Source: Marinobacter changyiensis
GTDB lineage: Bacteria; Pseudomonadota; Gammaproteobacteria; Pseudomonadales; Oleiphilaceae
Length of the DNA: 64,000 nucleotides
NCBI RefSeq assembly: GCF_009193265.1
Contig: NZ_VZZZ01000001.1
Location: forward strand, 248,001 to 312,000
Direction of reading: 5' to 3'
Part shown: positions 43,237 to 53,216 of the stretch, piece by piece
How the letters are laid out: every line of letters starts with the position of its first letter
Position numbering within the stretch: the first letter of the stretch is position 1
Made by a program: the position numbers and the translations under genes
Notes under the pieces: generated by a model
What the model saw: the letters and a program-made list of their open reading frames with translations, nothing else
What the model was told of the DNA's origin: nothing
The model's database searches: none

Positions 43237-44805
43237 TTAATCCTTTAGCTGCCGGGGGTCCACCTGTTGCACGGTGGTCAGTTTCTGAACCATGGTGGTG
43301 GTCTGCTTATTACCGCCAAACATGTTGAACTTGTTGTCGCCGCTACAGCCGTCGCCGAAGCTGAAGCCGCAGCCGCCGCGCTCGCCGTGGGCGTCAGGGA
43401 AGGCTTCCTTCGCCAGTTCGCGATGGCTGGTGGGAATTACGAAGCGGTCCTCATAGTCAGCGATGGCCAGGTAACGGTACATTTCGTCAGCCTGGGCCTT
43501 GGTCAGACCAACTTCCTCCAGCGCCCGCAGATCTTCCCTGCCCTCCACGGTTTCTGCGCGTTTGTACAAACGCATGGCCATGATCCGCTTGAGCGCCAGA
43601 ACAACGGGCTTCTCATCACCGGCGGTGAGCAGGTTGGCAAGGTACTTGACCGGAATCCGAAGGCTTTCGATCTTCGGCAAGATGCCGTCAAACTCGACCT
43701 TGCCGGCTTCTGCCGCAGACTGGATCGGGCTCAGGGGTGGCACGTACCAGACCATGGGAAGAGTGCGATACTCCGGGTGCAGCGGCAGGGCCAGCTTCCA
43801 CTCCACCGCCATTTTGTAGACCGGGCTACGCTGGGCCGCCTCAATCACGTTCATGGGAACGCCGTCTCTCTGCGCCTGCTCAATCACTTTGGGGTCGTTC
43901 GGGTCCAGGAAAATTTCCAGCTGCTTCTCGTACAGTTCATGCTCGCCCGGGGTGCTGGCCACTTCCTCTATGCGGTCGGCATCGTAAAGCAGCACACTCA
44001 GGTAACGGATGCGACCAACACAGGTTTCGGAGCAGACCGTGGGCAGGCCGGCTTCAATACGCGGGTAGCAGAAAATGCACTTCTCGGACTTGCCGGTTTT
44101 CCAGTTGAAGTAGATCTTCTTGTACGGGCAGCCGGACACGCACATCCGCCAACCACGGCACTTGTCCTGATCAATCAGCACGATGCCGTCTTCCTCACGC
44201 TTGTAGATGGCGCCACTGGGACAGCTGGCCACACAGGTGGGGTTGAGGCAGTGTTCGCACAGGCGCGGCAGGTACATCATGAAAGTGCTTTCGAACTGGC
44301 CGTAAATATCGGCCTGGATCTGATCGAAATTCTTGTCCTTGCGGCGTTTGGCGAACTCGGTGCCCAGAATTTCTTCCCAGTTAGGGCCCCATTCGATTTT
44401 CTCCATGCGCTTGCCGGAGATCAGCGAGCGCGGTCGTGCCACCGGCTGATGCTTGCTGTCGCCTGCTGTGTGCAGATGCTGGTAATCGAAGTCGAATGGC
44501 TCGTAGTAGTCGTCAATTTCCGGCAGGTCCGGGTTGGCGAAGATGTTCGCCAACACCCGGAAGCGGCCGCCGATCTTCGGGCGGATCTTGCCACTGGCAT
44601 CACGCATCCAGCCGCCTTTCCATTTGTCCTGGTTCTCCCACTCTTTCGGGTAGCCGATACCGGGCTTGGTCTCGACGTTGTTGAACCAGGCGTATTCCAT
44701 GCCTTCGCGGCTGGTCCAGACGTTTTTGCAGGTCACTGAACAGGTGTGGCAGCCGATACACTTGTCCAGGTTCAGTACCATGCCGACTTGGGAACGGATC
44801 TTCAT
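43237..44805 (-). CDS. narH: Respiratory nitrate reductase beta subunit (Fe-S)
   Basis: A 522-residue electron-transfer subunit with four Fe-S clusters. Cysteine groups are CIGCHTCSVTC (C16, C19, C22, C26), CEHCLNPTCVASC, CRGWRMCVSGC (the tryptophan replaces a cysteine, giving the [3Fe-4S] cluster) and CIFCYPRIEAGLPTVCSETC. A glycine- and cysteine-containing tail, HGERGGCGFSFGDGCSGDNKF, is an extension not in the E. coli protein as I recall it. The start overlaps the narG stop by 4 bases (ATGA) with AGGAGG upstream. Confidence 0.97.
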   Translation of the reverse strand: MKIRSQVGMVLNLDKCIGCHTCSVTCKNVWTSREGMEYAWFNNVETKPGIGYPKEWENQDKWKGGWMRDASGKIRPKIGGRFRVLANIFANPDLPEIDDYYEPFDFDYQHLHTAGDSKHQPVARPRSLISGKRMEKIEWGPNWEEILGTEFAKRRKDKNFDQIQADIYGQFESTFMMYLPRLCEHCLNPTCVASCPSGAIYKREEDGIVLIDQDKCRGWRMCVSGCPYKKIYFNWKTGKSEKCIFCYPRIEAGLPTVCSETCVGRIRYLSVLLYDADRIEEVASTPGEHELYEKQLEIFLDPNDPKVIEQAQRDGVPMNVIEAAQRSPVYKMAVEWKLALPLHPEYRTLPMVWYVPPLSPIQSAAEAGKVEFDGILPKIESLRIPVKYLANLLTAGDEKPVVLALKRIMAMRLYKRAETVEGREDLRALEEVGLTKAQADEMYRYLAIADYEDRFVIPTSHRELAKEAFPDAHGERGGCGFSFGDGCSGDNKFNMFGGNKQTTTMVQKLTTVQQVDPRQLKD

Positions 44806-47800
44806 TTTACAGCCTCCTGGACAGTGTCATTGCCTTCGCCATCGAGCCAGTCGATGTTGCTCATCTTGCGCACCACCACAAATTCATCGCGGTTGGAGCC
44901 TACGGTGCCGTAATAGTTGAAACCGTAAGAGTACTGGGCGTAGCCACCGATCATGTGGGTCGGTTTCGGGCAGACTCGGGTGACCGAGTTGTGGATGCCG
45001 CCACGGGTGCCGGTGATTTCGGAGCCGGGAATATTCACGATCCGCTCCTGGGCGTGGTACATCATCACCATGCCCGGCATCACCCGCTGGCTGACCACTG
45101 CCCGGGCCGCGATGGCACCGTTAGCGTTGAAGACCTCAATCCAGTCGTTATCCACCACACCAATTTCTTTGGCATCGTCTTCACTGAGCCAGATAATCGG
45201 GCCACCCCGTGACAGGGTCAGCATCAGCAGGTTGTCACTGTAGGTGCTGTGGATACCCCATTTCTGGTGCGGCGTCAGGAAGTTCAGCGCCTTTTCAGGG
45301 TTTCCGTTGGGTTTCTTACCGAGCATCGGTGCCATCGCCTTGGTGTTGATAGGCGGGCGATAGACCAGCAGGCTTTCGCCGAAAGCGCGCATCCATTCAT
45401 GGTCCTGATAGAACTGCTGACGACCGGTCAGGGTGCGCCAGGGGATCAGCTCGTGAACGTTGGTGTAGCCGGCATTGTAGGACACGTGTTCGTCTTCCAG
45501 GCCAGACCAGGTCGGGCTGGAGATGATCTTGCGCGGCTGGGCCACGATGTCCCGGAAGCGGATCTTTTCCTCTTCCTTGTTTTTCGCCAGATGGGTGTGG
45601 TCCAGGCCAGTCTTTTCGGACAGGGCCGCCCAGGCTTTCACGGCAACCTGTCCGTTGGTTTCCGGCGCCAGGGTCAGAATCACTTCGGCCGCATCAATGG
45701 CGCTCTCGATTTTCGGCCGACCGGCATTGGCACCTTCCAGGTGCGTATAGTTCAGCTCCTTCAGGAAGCTGACCTCCTTCTTGGTGTCCCAGTTGATGCC
45801 CTTGCCGCCGTTACCAAGCTCATCCAGCATCGGACCAAGCGAGGTAAAGCGGGCGTAGGTATTCGGGTAGTCCCGCTCGACAGTCAGGAAATGGGGGGCG
45901 GTTTTGCCCGGGATCAGCTCGCACTCACCGCGTTTCCAGTCTTTCACATCGAGGGGCTGGCCCAGCTCGGCGGGTGCGTCGTGCAGCAGCGGCAAAGTGA
46001 CCACGTCTTTTTCCACTCCCAGGTGGCCCTCAGCGACCGTGGAAAAAGCTTTGGCTATGCCTTTATAGATGTCCCAGTCACTGCGGGCCTCCCAGGCCGG
46101 GTCGGTGGCTGCGGTCAGCGGGTGAATGAACGGGTGCATGTCCGAGGTATTCAGGTCGTTCTTCTCGTACCAGGTGGCGGTCGGCAGCACGATGTCCGAA
46201 TACAGACAGGTGGTGGACATGCGGAAGTCCAGGGTCACCAACAGATCAAGCTTGCCTTCCGGTGCCTTGTCATGCCACTTGACCTCTGTCGGTTTGACGC
46301 CGCCTTCATGGCCCAGATCCTTACCTTGCAGACCACTGGTGGTGCCCAGCAGGTACTTGAGCATGTACTCGTGGCCCTTGCCGGAAGAACCCAGCAGGTT
46401 GGAGCGCCAGATAAACATGTTTCTGGGGCAGTTCTCCGGTGCTTCCGGATCTTCGCTGGCAAAGGCCAGAGAGCCGTCCTTCAGGGACCGGGCCACATAA
46501 TCGGCCACTTCCATGCCGGCTTTCTCGGCCTCTGCGGCGATGCCCAGCGGATTACGGTTCAGCTGCGGTGCGGAGGGCAACCAGCCCATGCGCTCGGCGC
46601 GCACGTTGTAATCTATCAGGCTGCCAGCGAATTTGGCCTTATCCGCCAGCGGCGACAGGATCTCGTCCACACCCAGCTTCTCATATCGCCACTGACCCGT
46701 GTGGGCGTAGAAGAAGGAGGTACCGTTCATGTGGCGGGGCGGGCGCTGCCAGTCCAGACCGAAGGCCAGCGGCTGCCAGCCGGTCTGTGGCCGCAGTTTT
46801 TCCTGGCCGACATAGTGCGCCCATCCACCCCCGCTCTGGCCGACGCAGCCGCACATAATGAGCATATTGATCAGGCCGCGGTAGTTCATGTCCATGTGAT
46901 ACCAGTGGTTCATACCGGCACCCACGATGATCATGGAACGGCCTTTGGTCATATGGGCGTTGTCGGCGAATTCACGGGCAATGCGGATCACTTTCTCAGC
47001 CGGAACACCGGTGATTTTTTCCTGCCAGGCCGGTGTGTACGGCTTCACTTCATCATAAGAGGTGGCGCCGTCGTCGTCACCCAGACCCCGGCTAATACCG
47101 TAGTTCGCAACCATCAGGTCGAATACGGTGACCACCCGGCCTTCGCTACCGTCGGCCAACTGCACTTTGCGGCTGCCAAGTTTGTGGGTCAGGGTGTCGG
47201 AAACTTCCACGTGTTTGAAGTGATCGTGTTTGATACCACCGAAGTACGGGAAGGCCACGTCGACTATGTCATCGTGCTTCTCGACCATGGACAGCTGAAG
47301 CTCTACATCATGGCTGCCAGCGGTCTGCCTCAGGTTCCACTTACCTTTTTCACCCCAGCGGTAGCCGATAGATCCGTTAGGTGCGGTCAGCTGATTGGTT
47401 TTCTCGTCGATGGCGATGGTTTTCCACTCGGGGTTGTTTTCTTCCCCGAGGCCATCCACCAGATCACTGGCGCGCAGGAACCGGCCCGGCACGTAGCGGC
47501 CGTCCTCACGATGCTCCAGCATGACCAGGTACGGCATATCCGTGTAGCGGCGCACGTAATCGGTGAAATACTCGCTGGGCTTGTCGAGGTGGAATTCCTT
47601 GAGAATCACGTGGCCCATTGCCATGGCCATCGCGGCATCGGTGCCCTGCTTCGGGTTCAGCCACTCGTCAGACAGTTTGGAAACTTCCGCGTAGTCCGGG
47701 GTGATGGCGACGGTCTTGGTGCCCTTGTAACGGACTTCGGTGAAGAAATGGGCGTCCGGAGTTCGGGTCTGAGGCACATTGGAGCCCCAGGCGATGATGT

Positions 47801-48545
47801 AGCCGGAGTTGTACCAATCGGCGGATTCCGGCACGTCGGTCTGCTCACCCCAGGTTTGCGGGGAAGCCGGCGGCAGGTCGCAGTACCAGTCATAGAAGCT
47901 CAAACACACGCCGCCGATCAGCGACAGGTAGCGGCTGCCGGCGGCGTAAGACACCATGGACATGGCCGGAATCGGCGAGAAGCCGATGATGCGGTCCGGG
48001 CCATACTTTTTGGCGGTGTAGACGTTGGCAGCGGCAATCACCTCGTTGACTTCGTCCCAGCTGGAGCGCACGAAGCCACCCATGCCGCGGCGGGGCTTGT
48101 ATTCGGCGGTTTTTATCGGGTCTTCAACAATAGAGGTCCAGGCCACTACCGGGTCATTATGCTGCGCCTTCGCCTCACGCCAGAGTTTCATCAGGTGCTT
48201 GCGCATCAACGGGTACTTCAGGCGGTTGGCGCTGTACATGTACCAGGAATAGCTGGCACCACGGGGGCAACCGCGGGGCTCGTGATTGGGCAGACCCGGG
48301 CGGGTACGGGGGTAATCGGTCTGCTGGGTTTCCCAGGTGACCAGGCCGTTCTTGACGTAGATTTTCCAGCTGCAGGAGCCGGTGCAGTTGACGCCGTGGG
48401 TGGAGCGAACAACCTTGTCATGCTGCCAACGCTGGCGGTAACTGTCTTCCCAGTCACGGTTGACGTCGTGGGTCTCGCCGTGGCCATTGGAGAATGGCTC
48501 GCGCTTCTTCCTGAAGTAATTCAATTTGTCGATCAAGTGGCTCAT
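44802..48545 (-). CDS. narG: Respiratory nitrate reductase alpha subunit (molybdenum catalytic)
   Basis: A 1247-residue catalytic subunit that reduces nitrate to nitrite on the cytoplasmic side with a bis-MGD cofactor. The FS0 cluster ligands are His50, Cys54 and Cys58 in HGVNCTGSC, the same numbering as E. coli. YGPDRIIGFSPIPAMSMVSYAAGSRYLSLIGG and the Mo-Asp segment SFYDWYCDLPPASPQTWGEQTDVPES are visible. No Tat signal, as is normal for NarG. ATG at 48545 behind GGAGAGA gives MSHLIDKLNYF; the frame opens 7 codons earlier. Confidence 0.98.
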   Translation of the reverse strand: MSHLIDKLNYFRKKREPFSNGHGETHDVNRDWEDSYRQRWQHDKVVRSTHGVNCTGSCSWKIYVKNGLVTWETQQTDYPRTRPGLPNHEPRGCPRGASYSWYMYSANRLKYPLMRKHLMKLWREAKAQHNDPVVAWTSIVEDPIKTAEYKPRRGMGGFVRSSWDEVNEVIAAANVYTAKKYGPDRIIGFSPIPAMSMVSYAAGSRYLSLIGGVCLSFYDWYCDLPPASPQTWGEQTDVPESADWYNSGYIIAWGSNVPQTRTPDAHFFTEVRYKGTKTVAITPDYAEVSKLSDEWLNPKQGTDAAMAMAMGHVILKEFHLDKPSEYFTDYVRRYTDMPYLVMLEHREDGRYVPGRFLRASDLVDGLGEENNPEWKTIAIDEKTNQLTAPNGSIGYRWGEKGKWNLRQTAGSHDVELQLSMVEKHDDIVDVAFPYFGGIKHDHFKHVEVSDTLTHKLGSRKVQLADGSEGRVVTVFDLMVANYGISRGLGDDDGATSYDEVKPYTPAWQEKITGVPAEKVIRIAREFADNAHMTKGRSMIIVGAGMNHWYHMDMNYRGLINMLIMCGCVGQSGGGWAHYVGQEKLRPQTGWQPLAFGLDWQRPPRHMNGTSFFYAHTGQWRYEKLGVDEILSPLADKAKFAGSLIDYNVRAERMGWLPSAPQLNRNPLGIAAEAEKAGMEVADYVARSLKDGSLAFASEDPEAPENCPRNMFIWRSNLLGSSGKGHEYMLKYLLGTTSGLQGKDLGHEGGVKPTEVKWHDKAPEGKLDLLVTLDFRMSTTCLYSDIVLPTATWYEKNDLNTSDMHPFIHPLTAATDPAWEARSDWDIYKGIAKAFSTVAEGHLGVEKDVVTLPLLHDAPAELGQPLDVKDWKRGECELIPGKTAPHFLTVERDYPNTYARFTSLGPMLDELGNGGKGINWDTKKEVSFLKELNYTHLEGANAGRPKIESAIDAAEVILTLAPETNGQVAVKAWAALSEKTGLDHTHLAKNKEEEKIRFRDIVAQPRKIISSPTWSGLEDEHVSYNAGYTNVHELIPWRTLTGRQQFYQDHEWMRAFGESLLVYRPPINTKAMAPMLGKKPNGNPEKALNFLTPHQKWGIHSTYSDNLLMLTLSRGGPIIWLSEDDAKEIGVVDNDWIEVFNANGAIAARAVVSQRVMPGMVMMYHAQERIVNIPGSEITGTRGGIHNSVTRVCPKPTHMIGGYAQYSYGFNYYGTVGSNRDEFVVVRKMSNIDWLDGEGNDTVQEAVK

Positions 48546-48615
48546 GGCGGTCTCTCTCCGGGTCAATCCGTGTTCAACACAGTGTGTGGGAGAAGGCCTC
48601 GGAAATCTGCGTGGT

Positions 48616-48652
48616 TACCCCGAGATAACCGGTTTGTACCACCAAGGAGATA
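48616..48652. promoter_or_regulatory. NarL-like heptamers between narK and narG
   Basis: TACCCCG at 48616-48622 fits the NarL heptamer TACYYMT at 6 of 7 positions, and TACCACC-AA-GGAGATA at 48637-48652 is an imperfect 7-2-7 palindrome. They suggest that narG can be transcribed from its own nitrate-responsive promoter as well as from narK. No clear FNR-type box was seen in this 113-base gap. Confidence 0.4.
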
Positions 48653-48658
48653 AGGCCT

Positions 48659-49927
48659 CTATACGCCCGATTGAAGGAGCGCCAGTCGCTCCTGCCTGCG
48701 GACCGATCGTGAAAACAGCATCAGGCAGGTAGCTAACAGAAGGAAGATCATCATGAAGGCCACACTGCGGACCCCCAGCCATAGATTGGCCGCATAGAAT
48801 GTGACCGGCAGCACAAAGGCTATCAGGCAGGCACTGAGCAACATCATGCCAGCATTGAGCGCAGTGCAGGTTGGTCGCTCGACCGCCATCCGTTGCAACA
48901 GGGCCCCCATGGCGCTGCCCAACGCCCCCCCAAGCAATACAACCAACGCCGTTTCCAGCGCCAGGGGAAAAGCGATATCAAAACGTATGACGCCATCAAT
49001 GCCCTGTATCAGCAGCGTCATGGTCGGGTAGGACAAGACGGCAAGAACCATGAGACCAAGAGCAAGGTTCTGTCTGATCACCCGGTTACTGCCCAGACGG
49101 TCAGCCAGGCCACCACCGAGGATCTGGCCCAGTGCACCGGGGACCACAAACCACAAAGCCAGCCGTGCGCCTCCAGTCGCGGTAAGCAGAAACTGCGAGG
49201 TCAGCAAATCAGGCAACCAGAGCGCCAGCGCGAGAAAACTGCCGGCGACTGCACCGAACCATAGAGAAATCTCTCCCGAGCGCCGATAGTGGCTGGGGGC
49301 GAGAAACTGCCGCCAGGATTGCTCCGGAATTCGATCCCGCAAACCATCCTGATCGTCAGTGAGCAGCACCAGCAACACCAGCGCCAGGAGCAATATAATC
49401 AGATAGGCTAAAGGGACCGCTCGCCAGGAAAACGCCGTGATCAGCAGGGGCACCAGGTAATAACTGAGCCCCGCGCCGATTATACCGGCTCCGAAGGTAC
49501 CGCAGATCAATCCGACATGGTTTGCCGGCCCATACCGGCTGATAAACTGGAGCCCCGCACTGTACATGCCTGCGGTCAGGCCGAGCCCGACCGATGCCAG
49601 CAGATAACTGGGGAAGCTCTCCGTCACGAGCAACACACCCATGCTCAGGGCAACACCGGCAAGACAGCCAATCATCACTTTTCTGGCGCCCAAGCTGTTA
49701 GCCGCAAGCCCGGCGGGCACGGCGACCAAAGCACCGGCGGCCATCGGTGCTACCAGCAGCAAACTGAACTCGAACTCTGTCAGACCAAGGCTGGCGCGCA
49801 AATAGATGCCAGCCACAGCAAACAATGTCCAGCTGCCTGCCGCCGCGGCAAAACCAATGACAGCCAGTGGCAGTATCACCACCAGCGATGTCAGGCTTTC
49901 ATCATTGCGATCCTGTTCTGATCCCAT
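48659..49927 (-). CDS. narK: NarK-type nitrate/nitrite transporter (MFS)
   Basis: A 422-residue major facilitator with about 12 helices. SWTLFAVAGIYLRASLGLTEFEFSLLLVAPMAAGALVAVPAG is the N-terminal region, and FGAGIIGAGLSYYLVPLL and WFVVPGALGQILGGGLADRLG correspond to the nitrate-signature and following loops, although the signature is less glycine-rich than in classical NarK. Its place before narGHJI supports nitrate uptake and/or nitrite export. ATG at 49927 sits after GGGGGGAAC and is preferred to the frame start at 49981. A single narK is present here, not the narK1K2 pair of Pseudomonas. Confidence 0.82.
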   Translation of the reverse strand: MGSEQDRNDESLTSLVVILPLAVIGFAAAAGSWTLFAVAGIYLRASLGLTEFEFSLLLVAPMAAGALVAVPAGLAANSLGARKVMIGCLAGVALSMGVLLVTESFPSYLLASVGLGLTAGMYSAGLQFISRYGPANHVGLICGTFGAGIIGAGLSYYLVPLLITAFSWRAVPLAYLIILLLALVLLVLLTDDQDGLRDRIPEQSWRQFLAPSHYRRSGEISLWFGAVAGSFLALALWLPDLLTSQFLLTATGGARLALWFVVPGALGQILGGGLADRLGSNRVIRQNLALGLMVLAVLSYPTMTLLIQGIDGVIRFDIAFPLALETALVVLLGGALGSAMGALLQRMAVERPTCTALNAGMMLLSACLIAFVLPVTFYAANLWLGVRSVAFMMIFLLLATCLMLFSRSVRRQERLALLQSGV

Positions 49928-50124
49928 GTTCCCCCCATAACGGCACACTGCAGTGTCCGGCTTTGCCCGGTTGAGGGTCAAAGACTATGATGGGCGACAG
50001 ACCATTGGGGTAATTGGCGAAGATAACCTCTCCTGAAGGAGGTATATCCACTCCGTCGGTTCTATCTCAAACGGATATTTGTCAGACGGAAACGTTGGCA
50101 GCCACCGGTAGAAGATGAGTCCAA
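49928..50124. promoter_or_regulatory. Divergent narK-narX promoter region
   Basis: This 197-base gap drives narK leftward and narXL rightward. TTACCCC (minus strand, around 50008-50014) and AACCTCT (50026-50032) resemble NarL heptamers, and ACCTC/GAGGT arms at 50026-50030 and 50039-50043 make an inverted repeat around TCCTGAAG. TTGAGGGTCAA at 49971-49981 is symmetric but has the wrong spacing for FNR. Promoter elements are not clear. Confidence 0.4.
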
Positions 50125-51984
50125 ATGAAAGCCACAAGCTCCCTGGTTAATCGAATAGGTGTTGTTGTGGGTGTCGTGGTGCTGACCGCAGTTGTCAGCA
50201 TGGCCACCACCCTGGCGATTTCCAGGAGCATTGAAGGTAACGCTACTGCCATCAATCTCGCCGGCTCGCTGCGTATGGGGGCCTACCAGTTACTGGCGAT
50301 TGCGGCCGACCCGGCCCAGCGGTCTGATGCGGGGGAAACTCTTGAGTCAGAGCTCCAGCGATACGATGCCCGCCTTGCCCATCAGAGTATTCGCCAGGCT
50401 ATTCCCGACTCTGCCGACCACCCGCTGACTCGTAACTACCGCAAGCTTGTTGAAACCTGGTCCGGGCAGCTACGCGAGCAACTCAAGCAAAGCCCTCCCG
50501 GAGGGCCCGTGGCTGACACTCTGCTTGCCAGTACCACCCACTTCGTCGGCCAGATTAACGATATGGTCGGGGTTCTGGAACAACGCACCGAAGCACGCAT
50601 AGATTTGCTGCATGTGATTCAGGTCTTCAGCCTTACACTGTCCGTCATTATTGTTCTGGGCCTGTTCCTGGACTTCAAAACCAGGGTTTTGAAGCCCTTA
50701 CGCACGCTTATGGGCATCGCCGAAGCGGTCGGGGAGCGAGACTTTACCCGCAAAGCCCGGTTCACTGGCACGGATGAGCTGTCACAACTGGGAGTCGCCT
50801 TTGACAAGATGACCGGGGAGCTGGCCGTCAGCTACCATGAGCTGGAAACCGAAGCCCTGATAAAGACCCGCGAACTTGAAAAAAGCCATAAGGCACTGGA
50901 ACTGCTCCATATTGCCAGTCGTTCGCTGTTTGCCAACCATGACTTGTGTAGTGGCGCCATTCCGATGCTGCAGGATCTGGAGCAACTACTTGGCATCGGT
51001 CCGATACGGCTGTTTCTTCACGACAAGAACGTCAACAAAACAGTGGAGGCCATTACTACCGCGACCGTTCAGCGCCCTTACTATTGCAAGGACCACCATT
51101 GCAACGCCTGCCTGGTGACACCGGAAGAATACGACGAGCGCCCTTCAGAGAGCTCCGACGGCCGTCGGCTGCTGTTGCCGATTCGGACATCCAGTCAACT
51201 TCTGGGCACGCTTGAAGTCTGGTATCCCGCTGATGAGGAGCTGTCCGCAACCGCTCGCAGGCTGCTGGAAATCCTTAGCGACCAACTGGCTACAGCCATT
51301 TACCTTGAGCGCCAGATCACCGAGGAGCAACAACTGACCCTGGCGGAAGAACGGGCGGTCATCGCCCGTGAACTGCATGATTCACTGGCCCAGTCGCTGT
51401 CGTACCTGAAAATGCAGGTTGCCCGGTTACGGCGGCTTGAAATTGGCGGCGAGCAACAGAGTTTCCACTCAGAAATACTCGACGAGCTGAGTCTGGGCCT
51501 GAATAATGCCTACCGGCAACTCCGGGAATTATTGACCACATTCCGTCTGAATCTCGACACCCCGGATCTCGCCACCGCCTTGCAGAGCACCGTCAATGAA
51601 TTCTCCGACCGGCTGGGTAAACCGGTCGAACTGGCATACACTCTACCCCCGAGCACACTGTCACCGAACGAGGAAATCCACACCCTGCAGATTGTCCGGG
51701 AAGGGCTTGCCAATGCCGTCAAGCATGCACAAGCAACGGAAATCACGGTCAGGGTCAGCTTTGAGTCACCCCGGGTGCAGGTGAGCATCCTCGACAACGG
51801 CAAAGGCCTGCCAGTGGAGGCCCAGCCGCTTCACCACTACGGGCTGGTTATCATGCAGGACCGTGCCCGCACGCTCGGTGGCAAGATTGCCATTCAGAAT
51901 CGCCCAACCGGCGGCGTGGAGGTTACACTCAGCTTCGTGCCGAAAAGCCGCCACCTGATTGCGTATGAAGCCTCTAACGGCTGA
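50125..51984 (+). CDS. narX: Nitrate/nitrite sensor histidine kinase
   Basis: A 619-residue membrane sensor. TM1 is VVVGVVVLTAVVSMATTLA (about residues 12-30), followed by the periplasmic sensor helix INLAGSLRMGAYQLLA that corresponds to the NarX nitrate-binding P-box, TM2 near 165-185, a HAMP domain, a central module with the cysteine group YYCKDHHCNAC, and a HisKA_3 kinase with phosphorylated His418 in ARELHDSLAQSL and the ATP-binding DNGKG box. The ATG at 50125 follows AGAAGATGAG. It is paired with narL 36 bases downstream. Confidence 0.93.
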   Translation: MKATSSLVNRIGVVVGVVVLTAVVSMATTLAISRSIEGNATAINLAGSLRMGAYQLLAIAADPAQRSDAGETLESELQRYDARLAHQSIRQAIPDSADHPLTRNYRKLVETWSGQLREQLKQSPPGGPVADTLLASTTHFVGQINDMVGVLEQRTEARIDLLHVIQVFSLTLSVIIVLGLFLDFKTRVLKPLRTLMGIAEAVGERDFTRKARFTGTDELSQLGVAFDKMTGELAVSYHELETEALIKTRELEKSHKALELLHIASRSLFANHDLCSGAIPMLQDLEQLLGIGPIRLFLHDKNVNKTVEAITTATVQRPYYCKDHHCNACLVTPEEYDERPSESSDGRRLLLPIRTSSQLLGTLEVWYPADEELSATARRLLEILSDQLATAIYLERQITEEQQLTLAEERAVIARELHDSLAQSLSYLKMQVARLRRLEIGGEQQSFHSEILDELSLGLNNAYRQLRELLTTFRLNLDTPDLATALQSTVNEFSDRLGKPVELAYTLPPSTLSPNEEIHTLQIVREGLANAVKHAQATEITVRVSFESPRVQVSILDNGKGLPVEAQPLHHYGLVIMQDRARTLGGKIAIQNRPTGGVEVTLSFVPKSRHLIAYEASNG

Positions 51985-52020
51985 CGAATTCCTGGCTTTA
52001 CAAAAAGGATACTTGAGATC

Positions 52021-52680
52021 ATGGCTGATTCACCCGCGACTATTTTGCTGATCGATGATCACCCGTTGCTTCGGCAGGGCATCAAGCAGTTGGTGGACAT
52101 GGAAGACGACATGACGGTGGTGGGTCAGGCCAGTAACGCCACGGATGGTATCCGCCTGGCCATTGAGCTGGAGCCCGACCTGATCCTGCTCGACCTTAAT
52201 ATGCCCGACATCAACGGCATCGAGGCCCTTGGCATACTCAGAGAACAGGGTGTTGGTTCGCGCATCATCATCTTTACGGTTTCCGACCATGAACATGACG
52301 TGGTTGCCGCCCTGCGCGCCGGAGCTGATGGCTACCTGCTCAAGGACATGGAACCTGAAGACATGATCAGGCAACTGCACCAGGCAGCGGTAGGCAAGCT
52401 GGTCATCAGCGAGCGTCTGACCACGTTGCTGGCTCAGGCTCTGCGCTCCCAAAAACCCCAACCGTCCACACAGCCGAATTTTGCCAGCCTGACCCCCCGG
52501 GAAAAAGACATCCTCCGGCTGATCGCCGAGGGCCTGTCCAACAAGATGATTGGCCGCAAACTGGACATCAGTGACGGCACCGTGAAGGTGCACGTAAAGC
52601 ACCTGTTAAAGAAGCTGAGCCTGCGTTCCCGTGTGGAGGTCGCCGTATGGGCGGTAGAGGGAGGGCTGCACAGGGGCTGA
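52021..52680 (+). CDS. narL: Nitrate/nitrite response regulator
   Basis: A 219-residue regulator with a receiver domain (acidic pair D12-D13, phosphorylated D58 in LLDLNMPD, Thr in IFTVSDHE, Lys in YLLKDMEP) and a LuxR-type DNA-binding domain ([43 protein letters not shown]). It binds TACYYMT-type heptamers, several of which appear in this window near moaA, dnr, narG, narK and hemN. It is encoded with its sensor NarX. Confidence 0.95.
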   Translation: MADSPATILLIDDHPLLRQGIKQLVDMEDDMTVVGQASNATDGIRLAIELEPDLILLDLNMPDINGIEALGILREQGVGSRIIIFTVSDHEHDVVAALRAGADGYLLKDMEPEDMIRQLHQAAVGKLVISERLTTLLAQALRSQKPQPSTQPNFASLTPREKDILRLIAEGLSNKMIGRKLDISDGTVKVHVKHLLKKLSLRSRVEVAVWAVEGGLHRG

Positions 52681-52764
52681 GCTATTTCAAATCGCTGCCA
52701 AATGGAACATGACCAGCCCCCCACCCTGGAATAGCATTATCAGTTTATTGGGCCCCGGGCTTCT

Positions 52765-52989
52765 TCAGGGGCTCTCATTCTGCTGCAAATATTGCCGATA
52801 CACCCGGATAGAAGCCAACAGACCTTCCCGGTATGCGGCGCCGTATTGGTTACCTCCGGAATCGGTCTCACGAATGGCAGATTCGTACTGACCAACCCCT
52901 TGCCTGGCAAAAGCAAGGGCTGCCGGAACTCCGTCCCGGTTGACCACAAACGCAATTCTGTCCCATTCCCGGCGTTCGGCAGAGTCCAT
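52765..52989 (-). CDS. Small hypothetical protein
   Basis: A 74-residue soluble, charged protein starting MDSAERREWDRIAFVVNRDGVPAALAFARQGVGQYESAI. The AGGAGA ribosome site six bases before the ATG at 52989 argues that it is real. Mostly helical by composition, with no membrane segment or cysteine. I do not recognise a family. It faces narL tail to tail and is divergent from the SdhB-like gene. Confidence 0.6.
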   Translation of the reverse strand: MDSAERREWDRIAFVVNRDGVPAALAFARQGVGQYESAIRETDSGGNQYGAAYREGLLASIRVYRQYLQQNESP

Positions 52990-53216
52990 ACACTATCTCC
53001 TGAATGACTTCAGCGCTTCATGAGCTTCCCGAGGAAGGTGGGAACACTGCGGACTGAGCGCCGTCAATGGAGGTAAGCAGCACCGTTAATTATTGGAGTC
53101 TGGCACAGAATCCTGATTTCGTACTTTCAGTCTGATGGCATGGGTCATCTGCTAAATTTCATACTGAATACGCCTTTGTTCGAGTGCATCAACTCAAGGC
53201 ACGGGAGAACAGCGCT

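Noticed and set aside
43267..44739. A 490-codon open frame on the plus strand
   Set aside because: Antisense to narH, which has all its cluster cysteines; no independent evidence.
45249..48653. A 1134-codon open frame on the plus strand
   Set aside because: It lies wholly antisense to narG. Long antisense frames are common in high-GC genes, and the product has no recognisable domain.
49971..49981. TTGAGGGTCAA as an FNR-type box before narK
   Set aside because: The half sites are too close; FNR-type boxes need TTGAT and ATCAA separated by four bases.
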